Assembly: GCA_025210295.1 (NCBI GenBank)
Contig: JAOASC010000002.1
Coordinates: forward strand, 1 to 64,000
DNA length: 64,000 bases
Source: Flavobacteriales bacterium
GTDB lineage: Bacteria; Bacteroidota; Bacteroidia; Flavobacteriales_D; Parvicellaceae
Direction: 5' to 3'
Part shown: positions 10,201-17,822 of the stretch, one piece after another
Numbering within the stretch: position 1 is the first letter of the stretch
Layout of the letters: each line of letters begins with the position of its first letter
The notes under the pieces: generated by a model
Databases searched by the model: none
What the model saw: only the letters and a program-made list of their open reading frames with translations
What the model was told of the DNA's origin: nothing
Position numbers and translations under genes: made by a program

Positions 10201-10722
10201 GCTCCAGTAGCTATGGCTTCGCAAAGTGATACGATGGTGTGTACAGATAACCCTATGGTTACTTTTACCAATCAGTCGCAGAATGCAAATGGCTATTTGT
10301 GGAGCTTTGGAGATGGTTCAACATCTACAGATGCCAATCCATGGCATGCTTATGATGGTCCAGGAGTATTTAATGTAACGTTAACTGCAATCAATGGAAC
10401 TTGTCCAAACGATGTGTTACAGTTAAGTGTTACCGTTGATGATTGTTCTGATATAAAAGAGGAACAAGGATTAAGTCTACTGTTGTATCCTAACCCAGCA
10501 TTAGATCATGTAACTTTAATGTATCATTTAGGTGCTGATTCAGAATACAGTATTGTGCTATATGATCTTACAGGAAGAAAGGTGTTGGATTTGTTTAATG
10601 GAGGAAATGTGGCAGGAAATCATGTGTTACAATTTGATGTGAAAGCATTAGCATCAGGTAATTATCACTTAGTGGTTCAAGGAGAAGAATTTAAGGCTGT
10701 TAAACCATTAGTGATTCGATAA
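7207..10722 (+). CDS. Multidomain N-acetylmuramoyl-L-alanine amidase, T9SS type A substrate
   Basis: A secreted 1171-residue peptidoglycan hydrolase with signal peptide MKKLYFLISIFLLISGGMFAQ. Residues 25-200 resemble a lysozyme or transglycosylase fold (IPRGMLEAVSYKMTHF, then a GVMGLT segment); this part is a weak call. An amidase_2 domain follows at about 245-400, with probable zinc ligands His254 (VHTIQG), His370 or 372 (GHQHF) and the H378-T-D380-PG motif. After it come a CUB-like domain (about 410-515, with WDYLFVYDG), a concanavalin-like region (about 575-755), a fibronectin III-like segment and two PKD-like domains (the second with GYLWSFGDGS). The type A sorting tail starts LYPNPALDH. 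It probably cleaves peptidoglycan outside the producing cell, in prey or competitor walls or environmental muropeptides. Secretion by T9SS argues against a role in its own wall growth. A possible second catalytic domain would be unusual. Confidence 0.85.
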   Translation: MKKLYFLISIFLLISGGMFAQTTPVFNTYQQEMNVAYQQYPNIPRGMLEAVSYKMTHFSHIDETMPQSCFGLPRVYGVMGLTENGEGYFRSNLNLVAQLSGYTVSDIKASPQINILAYAAAYNQLMIDMGISPTAINEHDRIIIELSEIPRDHNVANDFAMNSRLYGVFSLLKELNVAASPNVDLVAIFGANNLRVLSSGTVNLQGGAVNSSSGTSYVPTQLKSSEYGPALWVAAPSCNKSSRSGTAISAVTVHTIQGSYAGAISWSQNCSSNVSYHYVVRSSDGQVTQMVLEAEKAWHVSSANPYAIGIEHEGYVSDASWYTNAMYTSSANLSRDITQSGYGILPIRTYYGASSAGLNTLGACTQIKGHQHFPNQTHTDPGINWNWKKYYNLINNTTNPTTATAASGNYFDSGGANGNYTDDERTLYLIQPTGASTVTINFSAFDLENNWDYLFVYDGATTSAPLLATLTGSSIPSSITSTGGSLLIEFRSDCATSNAGWALSWSSNGTGGSQDLVPPSSVVTSPNVWETADFVASFTDTDNSGGSGVGEKYYQVINYNGTEWRANDGNGFLKDNFETAINGDWAQQVGTWSISNNALQQTDETESNSNLYALLDQNIHDKFLYHWSARIEGTGTNKRAGAHFMSDDGGFTNRKNSYFVYFRADDDKIQIYKVTNDVISLEHDVPYTVNANQWHDIKITYDKTTGEIDVWLDNVFATSWTDPNPIIGGDYFSLRNGNCIYKVDNLNVYHNRASNEVVTIGAANTNDIRYQNPDPSTFSGKVKSLVVDNQHNISTVSSKNINVDWTAPLDVTNLFDGTGADISSTSNNTQLSANWTASSDQHSGVARYWYAIGTTSGGTDVVNWTDNWFNTSVTATGLSLTQGTTYYVSVRAENGAGLLSNVVSTDGQIIGNPTGTPVSNFTVPNTYVCSNDSIALVNNSTNATSYLWSANGGTINAPTSSSPYVSFATSGSYTVSLVATGPGGADTSSQTITVVVDSAPVAMASQSDTMVCTDNPMVTFTNQSQNANGYLWSFGDGSTSTDANPWHAYDGPGVFNVTLTAINGTCPNDVLQLSVTVDDCSDIKEEQGLSLLLYPNPALDHVTLMYHLGADSEYSIVLYDLTGRKVLDLFNGGNVAGNHVLQFDVKALASGNYHLVVQGEEFKAVKPLVIR

Positions 10723-10728
10723 AAATAG

Positions 10729-10736
10729 TAGCTTTG
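10729..10736 (+). promoter_or_regulatory. Possible -7 element ahead of aspartate kinase
   Basis: TAGCTTTG matches the TAnnTTTG consensus exactly and lies 20 bases before the aspartate kinase ATG. No TTG is found at the expected distance upstream, so support is partial. Confidence 0.3.
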
Positions 10737-10755
10737 TTAGTGTAAAACAGTAGCA

Positions 10756-12036
10756 ATGAAAGTATTTAAGTTTGGAGGAGCGTCTGTTAAGGACGCTTCT
10801 TCTGTTTTGAATGTAGCCGAAATAATTAATCTATACACAGAAGATTTGATAGTTGTTGTCTCAGCGATGGGGAAAACAACTAATTTAATGGAGCGGTTGG
10901 TTAAAGCGTGCTACGAAAAAGAAGTGCAATTAATAGAAGAACTGTATCAAGAAGTTTATGAGCAGCACTACAACATCGTTGTAGCGTTAGGGTTAATCGA
11001 AGATGAAGATTTTATTACGCTTTTTGAGTATAAGTTTGATGAGTTAGAACAAAAAATCAATAATGATCTCTCAGAGAATTATGCTTATGAATATGATCAA
11101 ATTGTAAGTTTTGGAGAAATTATTTCAACAACAATTATTTCAGGGTTCTTGAATTTTATTGGAATAGAAAATTGTTGGTTCGATGCTCGTAAAATTGTAA
11201 GAACGGATTCAGCATTTAGGTCTGCAAAAGTTAATTGGCCAAAGACAGAACAGCTTATTAGCGAAAAAATTAAGCCTTATTTAATCGCTGATGATGAAAA
11301 GAAAATAGCCGTTACTCAAGGTTTTATAGGGCATACTGAAACACATCAGACAACGACTTTAGGAAGAGAAGGTTCAGATTTTTCAGCTGCGATATTAGCT
11401 TGGAGCTTGAATGCAGAGGATGTGACGATTTGGAAAGATGTTCCAGGAATGTTAAATGCAGATCCTAAATTTTTTAATAACTGTGTTAAGTTAGATCAAA
11501 TTTCGTTTAAAGAAGCTATAGAGTTGAGTTACTACGGAGCTTCGGTAATTCACCCCAAAACAATAAAGCCACTTCAGAATAAAAACATTCCACTTTATGT
11601 CAAGTCTTTTGTTGCTCCAAATGAAGCAGGAACGATGATTCAAGAGTCTGGAGAGTTAGATGCTAAAGTTCCTTCTTATATCTTTAAAGGAAACCAAACA
11701 TTAATTTCTTTTGTTCCTAGGGATTTTTCTTTTGTGGATGAAAAAGGGCTAACAGCATTTTTTTCATTTTTTACCATGCATAATATTAAAATTAACCTAA
11801 TGCAAAACTCAGCAATTAGTTTTTCAATTTGCATAGATGATAGTGAGGAGGTAAAAACGTTGATTTTAGAGACTTTTAAAAATGAGTTTAAAGTAAGGTA
11901 TAATAGTGAGTTGGAATTGTTGACAATTAGACATTATAATGAAGATGTAGTTCAGAAATTAACGGAAAGTAGAGTGGTTTTGGTACAACAAAAGTCTAGG
12001 CAAACAGCTCGATTTGTGATGAAAAAAGAAATTTAA
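10756..12036 (+). CDS. Aspartate kinase
   Basis: Monofunctional aspartokinase of 426 residues. It phosphorylates L-aspartate to aspartyl-4-phosphate, the first step towards lysine, threonine, methionine and diaminopimelate. Visible signatures are the N-terminal KFGGASV motif (residues 4-10), VVVSAMGKTT, the nucleotide and substrate segment TTLGREGSDFSAA, WKDVPGMLNADPK, and YYGASVIHPKTIKPL. The C-terminal part (about 300-426) carries ACT-like regulatory segments, so feedback control is likely, but the effector cannot be read from sequence. It follows the amidase by 33 bases on the same strand. The functions are unrelated, and a possible -7 element lies between them, so it may have its own promoter. 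Which of the several aspartokinase paralogues it is cannot be decided here. Confidence 0.93.
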   Translation: MKVFKFGGASVKDASSVLNVAEIINLYTEDLIVVVSAMGKTTNLMERLVKACYEKEVQLIEELYQEVYEQHYNIVVALGLIEDEDFITLFEYKFDELEQKINNDLSENYAYEYDQIVSFGEIISTTIISGFLNFIGIENCWFDARKIVRTDSAFRSAKVNWPKTEQLISEKIKPYLIADDEKKIAVTQGFIGHTETHQTTTLGREGSDFSAAILAWSLNAEDVTIWKDVPGMLNADPKFFNNCVKLDQISFKEAIELSYYGASVIHPKTIKPLQNKNIPLYVKSFVAPNEAGTMIQESGELDAKVPSYIFKGNQTLISFVPRDFSFVDEKGLTAFFSFFTMHNIKINLMQNSAISFSICIDDSEEVKTLILETFKNEFKVRYNSELELLTIRHYNEDVVQKLTESRVVLVQQKSRQTARFVMKKEI

Positions 12037-12081
12037 AAAATAAAAAATGACTTTTCTATTAAAATTAACACAAGAAAATAG

Positions 12082-12111
12082 TTGTGAGATAAAAAACAAT
12101 ATCTACCTTTG
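12082..12111 (+). promoter_or_regulatory. Promoter of the atp operon
   Basis: TTG at 12082-12084, a 19-base spacer and TACCTTTG at 12104-12111 match the Bacteroidota sigma-A promoter (TTG-N17-23-TAnnTTTG). The predicted transcription start near 12115 lies about 38 bases before the atpB ATG. Confidence 0.75.
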
Positions 12112-12152
12112 CGGAAATTTTTGGAAAAACAGTGTCATTTTTAAAAATCAAA

Positions 12153-13256
12153 ATGAAACAAACAAATAGTATTAAAACAATCGTGTTAGCAGGGCTGTCT
12201 TTGCTAATGTCAATTAATTTTTACGCTAGTCACCCTGAAGGGGAAGGACACGGGCATCACGATGAGCATGCAGCTCCTAAGAAATATGATCCAGTTAAAA
12301 CAATTATGGACCATATTAAAGATGCTAATGAATGGCATGTAATTACAACAGATGAAAATTCTGCACATCCAAATCACGTAAGTATTCCTTTACCAGTTAT
12401 CATTTACGATAACGAAGGTTTAAAGTTTTTTATGTCTTCAAAAGTAGCTCATGGTCACGAGTATGAAGGGTATACAATGCATCATGGAGATGTCGTGTCA
12501 TTGTCAGGTAAGAAAAAAGCAGATATGTTTGATGTTGTTAAAGGTAATTTAAGCACTGAAGATGTATTCTTTGATGTGTCTATTACTAAAAATGTTGCAA
12601 CATTGATCCTTGTTTCGATTATCTTATTGTTGGTGTTTCCTAGAATGGCAAAAAGTTACAAGAAAGGTTTAGTTCCTAGTGGAGTAGCGAAGTTTTTAGA
12701 GCCAATTGTGTTGTTTGTAAGAGACGATATCGCTAGACCAAATTTTGATGATAAACAAATGAAAAAGTTTATGCCGTTTTTATTGAGTATTTTCTTCTTT
12801 ATTTGGTTCTCTAATATGATGGGGTTAATTCCATTTCCTCCATTTGGAGCCAACTTAACAGGGAATATTTCTGTAACGTTTGTATTAGCATTAATTACAA
12901 TGTTAATGATAAACTTAAATGGTAATAAAGGATATTGGGGGCACATGTTATGGATGCCAGGAGTTCCAGTTCCTGTAAAAATATTATTAGCACCAATCGA
13001 ATTAGTAGGGGTTGTTGCTAAACCGTTTGCCTTAATGATACGTTTGTTTGCAAACATTACAGCAGGACATATCGTAGTTTTAAGTTTGATCGGAATTATC
13101 TTTATATTTCAAAGTGTTGGAGGGTCATTAATGGCAGTTCCTTTAGCTTTGTTTATTTCGGTATTAGAAATATTGGTAGCTTTCTTACAAGCATTTGTGT
13201 TCACCATGTTAGCGGCTCTATTTATTGGGACGTCAACAGCAGAAGCACATCATTAA
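12153..13256 (+). CDS. atpB: ATP synthase F0 subunit a
   Basis: The proton-channel subunit of F-type ATP synthase, in the inner membrane. The ATG at 12153 gives 367 residues; an in-frame GTG at 12132 would add seven but lies closer to the promoter. The first 100 or so residues are an extension typical of Bacteroidota: a signal-like hydrophobic segment, then a His-rich stretch (GEGHGHHDEHAAP) and a soluble domain. The channel core follows with about five membrane helices. It includes the essential-arginine helix LMIRLFANITAGH and the final helices FISVLEILVAFLQAFVFTML. It heads the operon atpB-E-F-H-x-A-G. The small upstream gene atpI, often present, is not recognisable here. Confidence 0.95.
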   Translation: MKQTNSIKTIVLAGLSLLMSINFYASHPEGEGHGHHDEHAAPKKYDPVKTIMDHIKDANEWHVITTDENSAHPNHVSIPLPVIIYDNEGLKFFMSSKVAHGHEYEGYTMHHGDVVSLSGKKKADMFDVVKGNLSTEDVFFDVSITKNVATLILVSIILLLVFPRMAKSYKKGLVPSGVAKFLEPIVLFVRDDIARPNFDDKQMKKFMPFLLSIFFFIWFSNMMGLIPFPPFGANLTGNISVTFVLALITMLMINLNGNKGYWGHMLWMPGVPVPVKILLAPIELVGVVAKPFALMIRLFANITAGHIVVLSLIGIIFIFQSVGGSLMAVPLALFISVLEILVAFLQAFVFTMLAALFIGTSTAEAHH

Positions 13257-13289
13257 CAAGTAATTATTAACCAAAACAAAACATAAATT

Positions 13290-13490
13290 ATGAGTGGAAT
13301 GGGAGTTTTAGGAGCAGGTCTTGCAGTATTAGGAGTAGGACTTGGTATTGGTAGAATCGGTGGATCAGCAATGGAAGGTATTGCTAGACAGCCAGAAGCT
13401 GCTGACAAAATTCAAACAGCAATGATTGTTGCTGCGGCTCTTATCGAGGGTGCTGGATTATTCGCAATTGCGTCTACTTTCTGGGCTTAA
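13290..13490 (+). CDS. atpE: ATP synthase F0 subunit c
   Basis: A 66-residue hairpin of two membrane helices that assembles into the rotating c-ring. The polar loop RQPE is at residues 34-37 and the ion-carrying glutamate is Glu53 in ALIEGAG. The residue after the glutamate is Gly, not the Ser/Thr of sodium-coupled rings, which points to proton coupling. The protein is short but complete. A strong hairpin lies just downstream (13504-13542), before atpF. Confidence 0.96.
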   Translation: MSGMGVLGAGLAVLGVGLGIGRIGGSAMEGIARQPEAADKIQTAMIVAAALIEGAGLFAIASTFWA

Positions 13491-13503
13491 GATTCAAGAA
13501 TCT

Positions 13504-13544
13504 AAACCATCACAATTAGCGGTTGGCTGATTGTGATGGTTTTT
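13504..13544 (+). terminator. Terminator-like hairpin inside the atp operon, between atpE and atpF
   Basis: A perfect 13-base-pair stem (13504-13516 with 13530-13542) with a 13-base loop, ending in five T residues (13540-13544). It begins 14 bases after the atpE stop. Full termination would cut off five downstream ATP synthase genes, so it more likely acts as a partial terminator or as a 3' stabiliser giving extra atpB-atpE transcript for the c-ring. This interpretation is inference. Confidence 0.75.
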
Positions 13545-13586
13545 AATTATGTTTGATTAAATTAGAATTATAACAAAATAATATAT

Positions 13587-14084
13587 ATGTTAGGATTAGT
13601 TACACCAGGATTCGGATTAACAATATGGATGTTGATCACTTTTGGAATTTTGATGGTATTATTGAAGAAGTTTGCTTGGAAACCAATTTTAGGAGCAATC
13701 AACGAAAGAGAAACTAAAATTGAAGGAGCTTTAGCTGCTGCTGAAAAAGCAAAAGAGGAGATGGCAGAACTGAATGCTAAAAACGACGAAATGAGAAAGG
13801 TTGCTTTAGCAGAAAGAGATGCTTTAATGAAAGAGGCTAGAGAGATGAAAGCTCAAATTATTGCTGAAGCTAAAACTAAAGCAGGTTCAGAAGCAGAGTC
13901 TATGTTGACTACAGCTAGAGAAACAATTGCTCAAGAAAAAGCAGCAGCAGTTAGTGAAATAAAAGCACAAGTAGCTACTTTATCAATTGATATTGCAGAA
14001 AAATTAGTAAAAGAAAAATTGTCTTCTGATGATAAACAAAAAGCATTAGTAGATAATTTAGTTGAGGATGTAAACTTAAACTAA
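13587..14084 (+). CDS. atpF: ATP synthase F0 subunit b
   Basis: Peripheral stalk subunit of 165 residues. One N-terminal membrane helix (about residues 9-28, FGLTIWMLITFGILMVLLKKF) is followed by a long charged coiled coil rich in Ala, Glu and Lys (ALAAAEKAKEEMAEL and onward). The family motif around WKPILGAINERE is present at the membrane boundary. The stop is two bases before atpH, so the two stalk subunits are probably translated together. Confidence 0.95.
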   Translation: MLGLVTPGFGLTIWMLITFGILMVLLKKFAWKPILGAINERETKIEGALAAAEKAKEEMAELNAKNDEMRKVALAERDALMKEAREMKAQIIAEAKTKAGSEAESMLTTARETIAQEKAAAVSEIKAQVATLSIDIAEKLVKEKLSSDDKQKALVDNLVEDVNLN

Positions 14085-14086
14085 TT

Positions 14087-14614
14087 ATGGTGAACTCATT
14101 AGCAGGAAACAGATATGCTCAATCATTGATTGACTTGGCCAAAGAACAAAGCCAGTTAGATGCGGTATATAACGATATGTTATTAATTGGATCAACAATT
14201 AAAGAGAGTAAAGATTTATCTGTTTTATTAAATAGTCCAGTTGTAAAGACCGATAAAAAACATAGCGTTTTAGCAGCTGTGTTTGGAGCTAAGATAACTG
14301 AGCTGACTACAAAGTTTTTACAATTAATTTCGACAAGAAAAAGAGAAGCTTTATTGGAAGCAATTGCTTTTTCTTTTGTAAACTTATACAAAAAAGAAAA
14401 AAATATTGTTGTTGCAGAAGTAACTTCGGCAGTGAAGTTAGATGATGCGCAAAAACAAAACATCATCAACCTATTAAAGACTGATGCTACTATAGAAATG
14501 GTAGAGAAAATTGATCCATCAATTATTGGAGGTTTTATTGTAAGAGTTGATGATAGGCAAATCGACGCGAGTGTAGTAAGAGAAATTAGTAACTTAAGAC
14601 AAGCGTTAAACTAA
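14087..14614 (+). CDS. atpH: ATP synthase F1 subunit delta
   Basis: A 175-residue OSCP/delta subunit that joins the peripheral stalk to the top of F1. It has the N-terminal helical domain (NRYAQSLIDLAKEQ) and the C-terminal signature IDPSIIGGFIVRVDDRQIDASV. The length is normal for the family. In most bacteria atpA follows directly; here a secreted-protein gene is placed between them. Confidence 0.94.
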   Translation: MVNSLAGNRYAQSLIDLAKEQSQLDAVYNDMLLIGSTIKESKDLSVLLNSPVVKTDKKHSVLAAVFGAKITELTTKFLQLISTRKREALLEAIAFSFVNLYKKEKNIVVAEVTSAVKLDDAQKQNIINLLKTDATIEMVEKIDPSIIGGFIVRVDDRQIDASVVREISNLRQALN

Positions 14615-14622
14615 TAATTGTG

Positions 14623-15207
14623 ATGAAAGCACTATTTACTATAATACTAATGACTTTAACTTTTGGAGTGACTTTCGCTCAGAAGATAAAGGAAAAAAAA
14701 GGACAGATATATGTTGATGGTGTCGAGCTATTATTCGTTGAAAAAATTAAGTTAGCAGGGAATATAGATTTTGTTGTTAAAGATTTGAAGGAGAATGATT
14801 TAATAAACTTTGTAATGAAAGATTATTATGATCCCGACAAATTAGTAACCAAAACAGATCCAAGGACTAAAGTAAAAACTACGACAAGAGGAGCCACAGT
14901 TTCATATTATGAAATTTCTTTTGTAGGCTTAGAAGATTTTTGTGAGTCTGGTTATGTCTTCCCAACCAATAAAGGAGTTGCTAAGTTTGTGATTAAGAAT
15001 AAGCTAGCAGATTCGAAAACTGGTGTTGTTGACTTAGAAAATGCTAAAGCTTTTATCGAGAGAATAGGGAAAGAAGAAACGCGTAGAAGAGAAGAAATTA
15101 GTGGCAACAAAGTAATTATAATAAATGAAAATTCAGCACCTTCAAATCAAGAAGGAGATGGAGTTACAATAAAAAAAGGAAACGTAAAAGTTAATATTGG
15201 AAATTAA
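14623..15207 (+). CDS. Unrecognised exported protein encoded inside the atp operon
   Basis: A 194-residue protein with a signal peptide ([20 protein letters not shown]); ATG 14623 is preferred over the adjacent GTG at 14620. The mature part is Lys-rich with short beta-strand segments ([39 protein letters not shown]), a stretch of charged helix near residues 145-165 ([16 protein letters not shown]), and a basic C terminus. I recognise no family. It is 8 bases after atpH and 11 bases before atpA, with no promoter or terminator in either gap, so it must share the atp transcript. Its start codon spacing matches the true operon genes. It could be a passenger, or an envelope protein whose level is tied to energy status; nothing shows a physical role in ATP synthase. 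Confidence 0.8.
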   Translation: MKALFTIILMTLTFGVTFAQKIKEKKGQIYVDGVELLFVEKIKLAGNIDFVVKDLKENDLINFVMKDYYDPDKLVTKTDPRTKVKTTTRGATVSYYEISFVGLEDFCESGYVFPTNKGVAKFVIKNKLADSKTGVVDLENAKAFIERIGKEETRRREEISGNKVIIINENSAPSNQEGDGVTIKKGNVKVNIGN

Positions 15208-15218
15208 ATCAAAATAAA

Positions 15219-16793
15219 ATGGCAGGAATAAACCCAGCAGAAGTTTCAGCAATTTTGAAAGAGCAACTTTCAGGATTAAAAACAGAAGCAGAATTAGAAG
15301 AAGTAGGTACCGTTTTACAAGTAGGAGATGGTATTGCTCGTATCTATGGACTTTCAAGTGTTCAATATGGTGAGTTGATTCAATTTGACAATGGATTACA
15401 AGGTATTGCATTAAATCTTGAAGAAGATAATGTAGGAGCTGTATTATTAGGATCTTCTAATAAAGTAAAAGAAGGAGATACTGTAAAAAGAACAAAAAGA
15501 ATTGCTTCGGTAAAAGTTGGTGAAGGAATGTTAGGTCGTGTTGTTGACACAATGGGAAATCCTATTGATGGAAAAGGACCTATTACAGGAGAATTGTATG
15601 AAATGCCAATCGAGCGTAAAGCTCCAGGTGTAATTTACAGACAACCTGTAGATGAGCCTTTACAAACAGGAATTAAAGCGGTTGATGCCATGATTCCAAT
15701 TGGAAGAGGACAAAGAGAGTTGATTATTGGAGATAGAGGTACAGGAAAAACAACTGTAGCAATCGATACAATCATCAACCAAAAAGAGTTTTACGATAGA
15801 GGAGAAACAGTTTATTGTATTTATGTAGCAGTTGGTCAAAAAGGATCTACAGTTGCAGGAATCGTTAAAAAATTAGAAGAAGCAGGAGCAATGGCTTATA
15901 CAGTTGTTGTTGCGTCTAACGCATCTGATCCAGCTCCAATGCAGTTTTATGCACCATTTACAGGAGCAGCTATTGGAGAGTTCTTCAGAGATACAGGTAG
16001 ACCAGCTTTAATTACTTATGATGATTTATCAAAGCAAGCTGTTGCTTACCGTGAGGTGTCATTATTATTAAGACGTCCTCCAGGTCGTGAGGCTTATCCA
16101 GGAGATGTATTCTTCTTACACTCAAGATTACTAGAGAGAGCTGCAAAAGTAAATGCATCTGATGAGATTGCTGCAAATATGAATGATTTACCAGAGTCTT
16201 TAAAAGGAATCGTAAAAGGTGGAGGTTCTTTAACAGCTTTACCTATTATTGAGACTCAAGCAGGTGACGTTTCTGCATATATTCCTACAAATGTAATTTC
16301 GATTACAGATGGTCAAATATTCTTAGAGGCTAACTTGTTTAACTCAGGTGTAAGACCAGCAATTAACGTAGGTATTTCTGTATCGCGTGTAGGTGGTTCT
16401 GCTCAGATTAAGTCAATGAAAAAAGTATCTGGTACATTGAAACTAGATCAAGCTCAATATAGAGAGTTAGAGGCATTTGCTAAATTTGGTTCAGATCTAG
16501 ATGCTGCTACTAAATCAGTAATTGAGAAAGGAGCGCGTAACGTGGAAATCTTAAAACAAAATGAAGGGTCTCCATTACCAGTAGAAGAGCAAATCTCAAT
16601 CATTTACTGTGGAACTAAAGGGTTAATCGGAAATGTTCCAGTGAAGAAAGTTAAAGAATTTGAAGAAGAATTCTTATCGTTCTTAAGAAACAAACATCAA
16701 GATGTTTTATCAACTTTAAAAGCTGGTAAATTGACTGATGAAGTGACAGACACTTTAGAAAAAGTAGCAAAAGATATTGCTTCTAAATATTAA
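15219..16793 (+). CDS. atpA: ATP synthase F1 subunit alpha
   Basis: The 524-residue non-catalytic nucleotide-binding subunit of F1. Visible are the N-terminal beta barrel, the Walker A loop GDRGTGKTT (171-179), the Walker B region [11 protein letters not shown], the arginine-finger region with [10 protein letters not shown], and the C-terminal helical domain. Length is standard. It lies after the exported-protein gene and before atpG, and a 13-base-pair hairpin follows it. Subunits beta and epsilon (atpD, atpC) are not in the window; in Bacteroidota they usually form a separate operon. Confidence 0.97.
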   Translation: MAGINPAEVSAILKEQLSGLKTEAELEEVGTVLQVGDGIARIYGLSSVQYGELIQFDNGLQGIALNLEEDNVGAVLLGSSNKVKEGDTVKRTKRIASVKVGEGMLGRVVDTMGNPIDGKGPITGELYEMPIERKAPGVIYRQPVDEPLQTGIKAVDAMIPIGRGQRELIIGDRGTGKTTVAIDTIINQKEFYDRGETVYCIYVAVGQKGSTVAGIVKKLEEAGAMAYTVVVASNASDPAPMQFYAPFTGAAIGEFFRDTGRPALITYDDLSKQAVAYREVSLLLRRPPGREAYPGDVFFLHSRLLERAAKVNASDEIAANMNDLPESLKGIVKGGGSLTALPIIETQAGDVSAYIPTNVISITDGQIFLEANLFNSGVRPAINVGISVSRVGGSAQIKSMKKVSGTLKLDQAQYRELEAFAKFGSDLDAATKSVIEKGARNVEILKQNEGSPLPVEEQISIIYCGTKGLIGNVPVKKVKEFEEEFLSFLRNKHQDVLSTLKAGKLTDEVTDTLEKVAKDIASKY

Positions 16794-16805
16794 TTTAGAC
16801 TTATA

Positions 16806-16870
16806 AAGATTCAAGATTAAAAGATTCAAGATGTATTCATTCATCTTGAATCTTGAGTCTTAAAATCTTA
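16806..16870 (+). repeat. Long imperfect inverted repeat between atpA and atpG
   Basis: A perfect 13-base-pair stem (16821-16833 with 16842-16854) with an 8-base loop. The flanks extend it imperfectly, because AAGATTCAAGAT occurs twice in the left arm (near 16806 and 16821) and related sequence recurs in the right arm to about 16868. No T-run follows. It may be a dispersed intergenic repeat or an RNA processing or stability element; neither can be tested within this window. Confidence 0.7.
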
Positions 16871-16883
16871 ATTCTTACAGTAC

Positions 16884-17762
16884 ATGGCAAACTTAAAAGA
16901 AATAAGAAATAGAATTACTTCTGTAAACTCAACAATGCAGATTACATCTGCAATGAAAATGGTATCTGCTGCTAAATTAAAAAGAGCGCAAGATGCAATT
17001 ACTCAGATGAGACCTTATGCAGAAAAATTACAAGAAATATTAAGTAACTTATCTTCTTCTTTGGATACATCAGAAAATGAGTATGCGCAGGAAAGAGAAG
17101 TAAAAGATGTTTTAATTATAGGAATTACATCAAATAGAGGTCTTTGTGGAGGGTTTAACAACAACATCACCAAAAAGATTAAAGCTTTAGCTGCTTCAGA
17201 ATATAAAGATTGTAACTTATCTGTTTTACCAGTAGGTAAAAAAATGATGGACGCAATTAAATATACTGATTGGGTAAATAAAGATGCTGAGTTATACCAA
17301 AACCCAGAAGAAATTTGGAATGATTTGACATTCAAAAATGTAAGCGAAATGGCCGTAACAATTATGGATGCTTACAAAGCTGAACGTTACGATAAAATCG
17401 TTTTAGTTTATAACTCTTTTAAAAACGCTGCTGTACAAATTGTTAAAAATGAGCAATTCTTGCCAATTATTGCTCCTGAAGAAGATGAATCTTCAAATGC
17501 AGCTGATTATGTGTTTGATCCCTCTAAAAAGGAAATAGTGAGAGATTTAATACCTAACTCTTTAAAAATACAACTGTACAAAGCTTTATTAGATTCACAC
17601 GCTTCTGAGCATGGAGCTAGAATGACAGCAATGCATCAAGCTACAGATAATGCTACAGAATTAAAGAAAGAGCTACAGTTAACTTATAATAAAGCTAGAC
17701 AAGCTGCAATTACCAATGAAATACTTGAAATCGTAGGTGGAGCAGAAGCTTTAAATAATTAA
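16884..17762 (+). CDS. atpG: ATP synthase F1 subunit gamma
   Basis: The central rotor shaft, 292 residues. The N-terminal helix begins MANLKEIRNRITSVNSTMQIT, which has the family hallmark of an IRxRI segment followed by ITxAMKMV. The Rossmann-like middle contains SNRGLCGGFN. The C-terminal helix ends ELQLTYNKARQAAITNEILEIVGGAEAL, the family signature. It is the last gene of the operon and is followed by a good terminator. Confidence 0.96.
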   Translation: MANLKEIRNRITSVNSTMQITSAMKMVSAAKLKRAQDAITQMRPYAEKLQEILSNLSSSLDTSENEYAQEREVKDVLIIGITSNRGLCGGFNNNITKKIKALAASEYKDCNLSVLPVGKKMMDAIKYTDWVNKDAELYQNPEEIWNDLTFKNVSEMAVTIMDAYKAERYDKIVLVYNSFKNAAVQIVKNEQFLPIIAPEEDESSNAADYVFDPSKKEIVRDLIPNSLKIQLYKALLDSHASEHGARMTAMHQATDNATELKKELQLTYNKARQAAITNEILEIVGGAEALNN

Positions 17763-17791
17763 GGAAAATTATAGTCCTATAAATAACATTG

Positions 17792-17822
17792 AAGGCTTAA
17801 CCGTAAGGTTAGGCCTTTTTTA
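17792..17822 (+). terminator. Terminator of the atp operon
   Basis: An 11-base-pair stem (17792-17802 with 17807-17817, one G-U pair) closes a four-base GTAA loop and runs into six T residues. The T-run touches the stop codon of the convergent LytTR gene at 17820. Confidence 0.85.

Noticed and set aside
12656..13057. Minus-strand open frame within atpB
   Set aside because: It is a shadow of the ATP synthase subunit a gene, whose protein is unmistakable.
13290..13490. Possible sodium-coupled c-ring
   Set aside because: The residue after Glu53 is Gly and the Gln/Ser/Thr ligands of sodium rings are absent.
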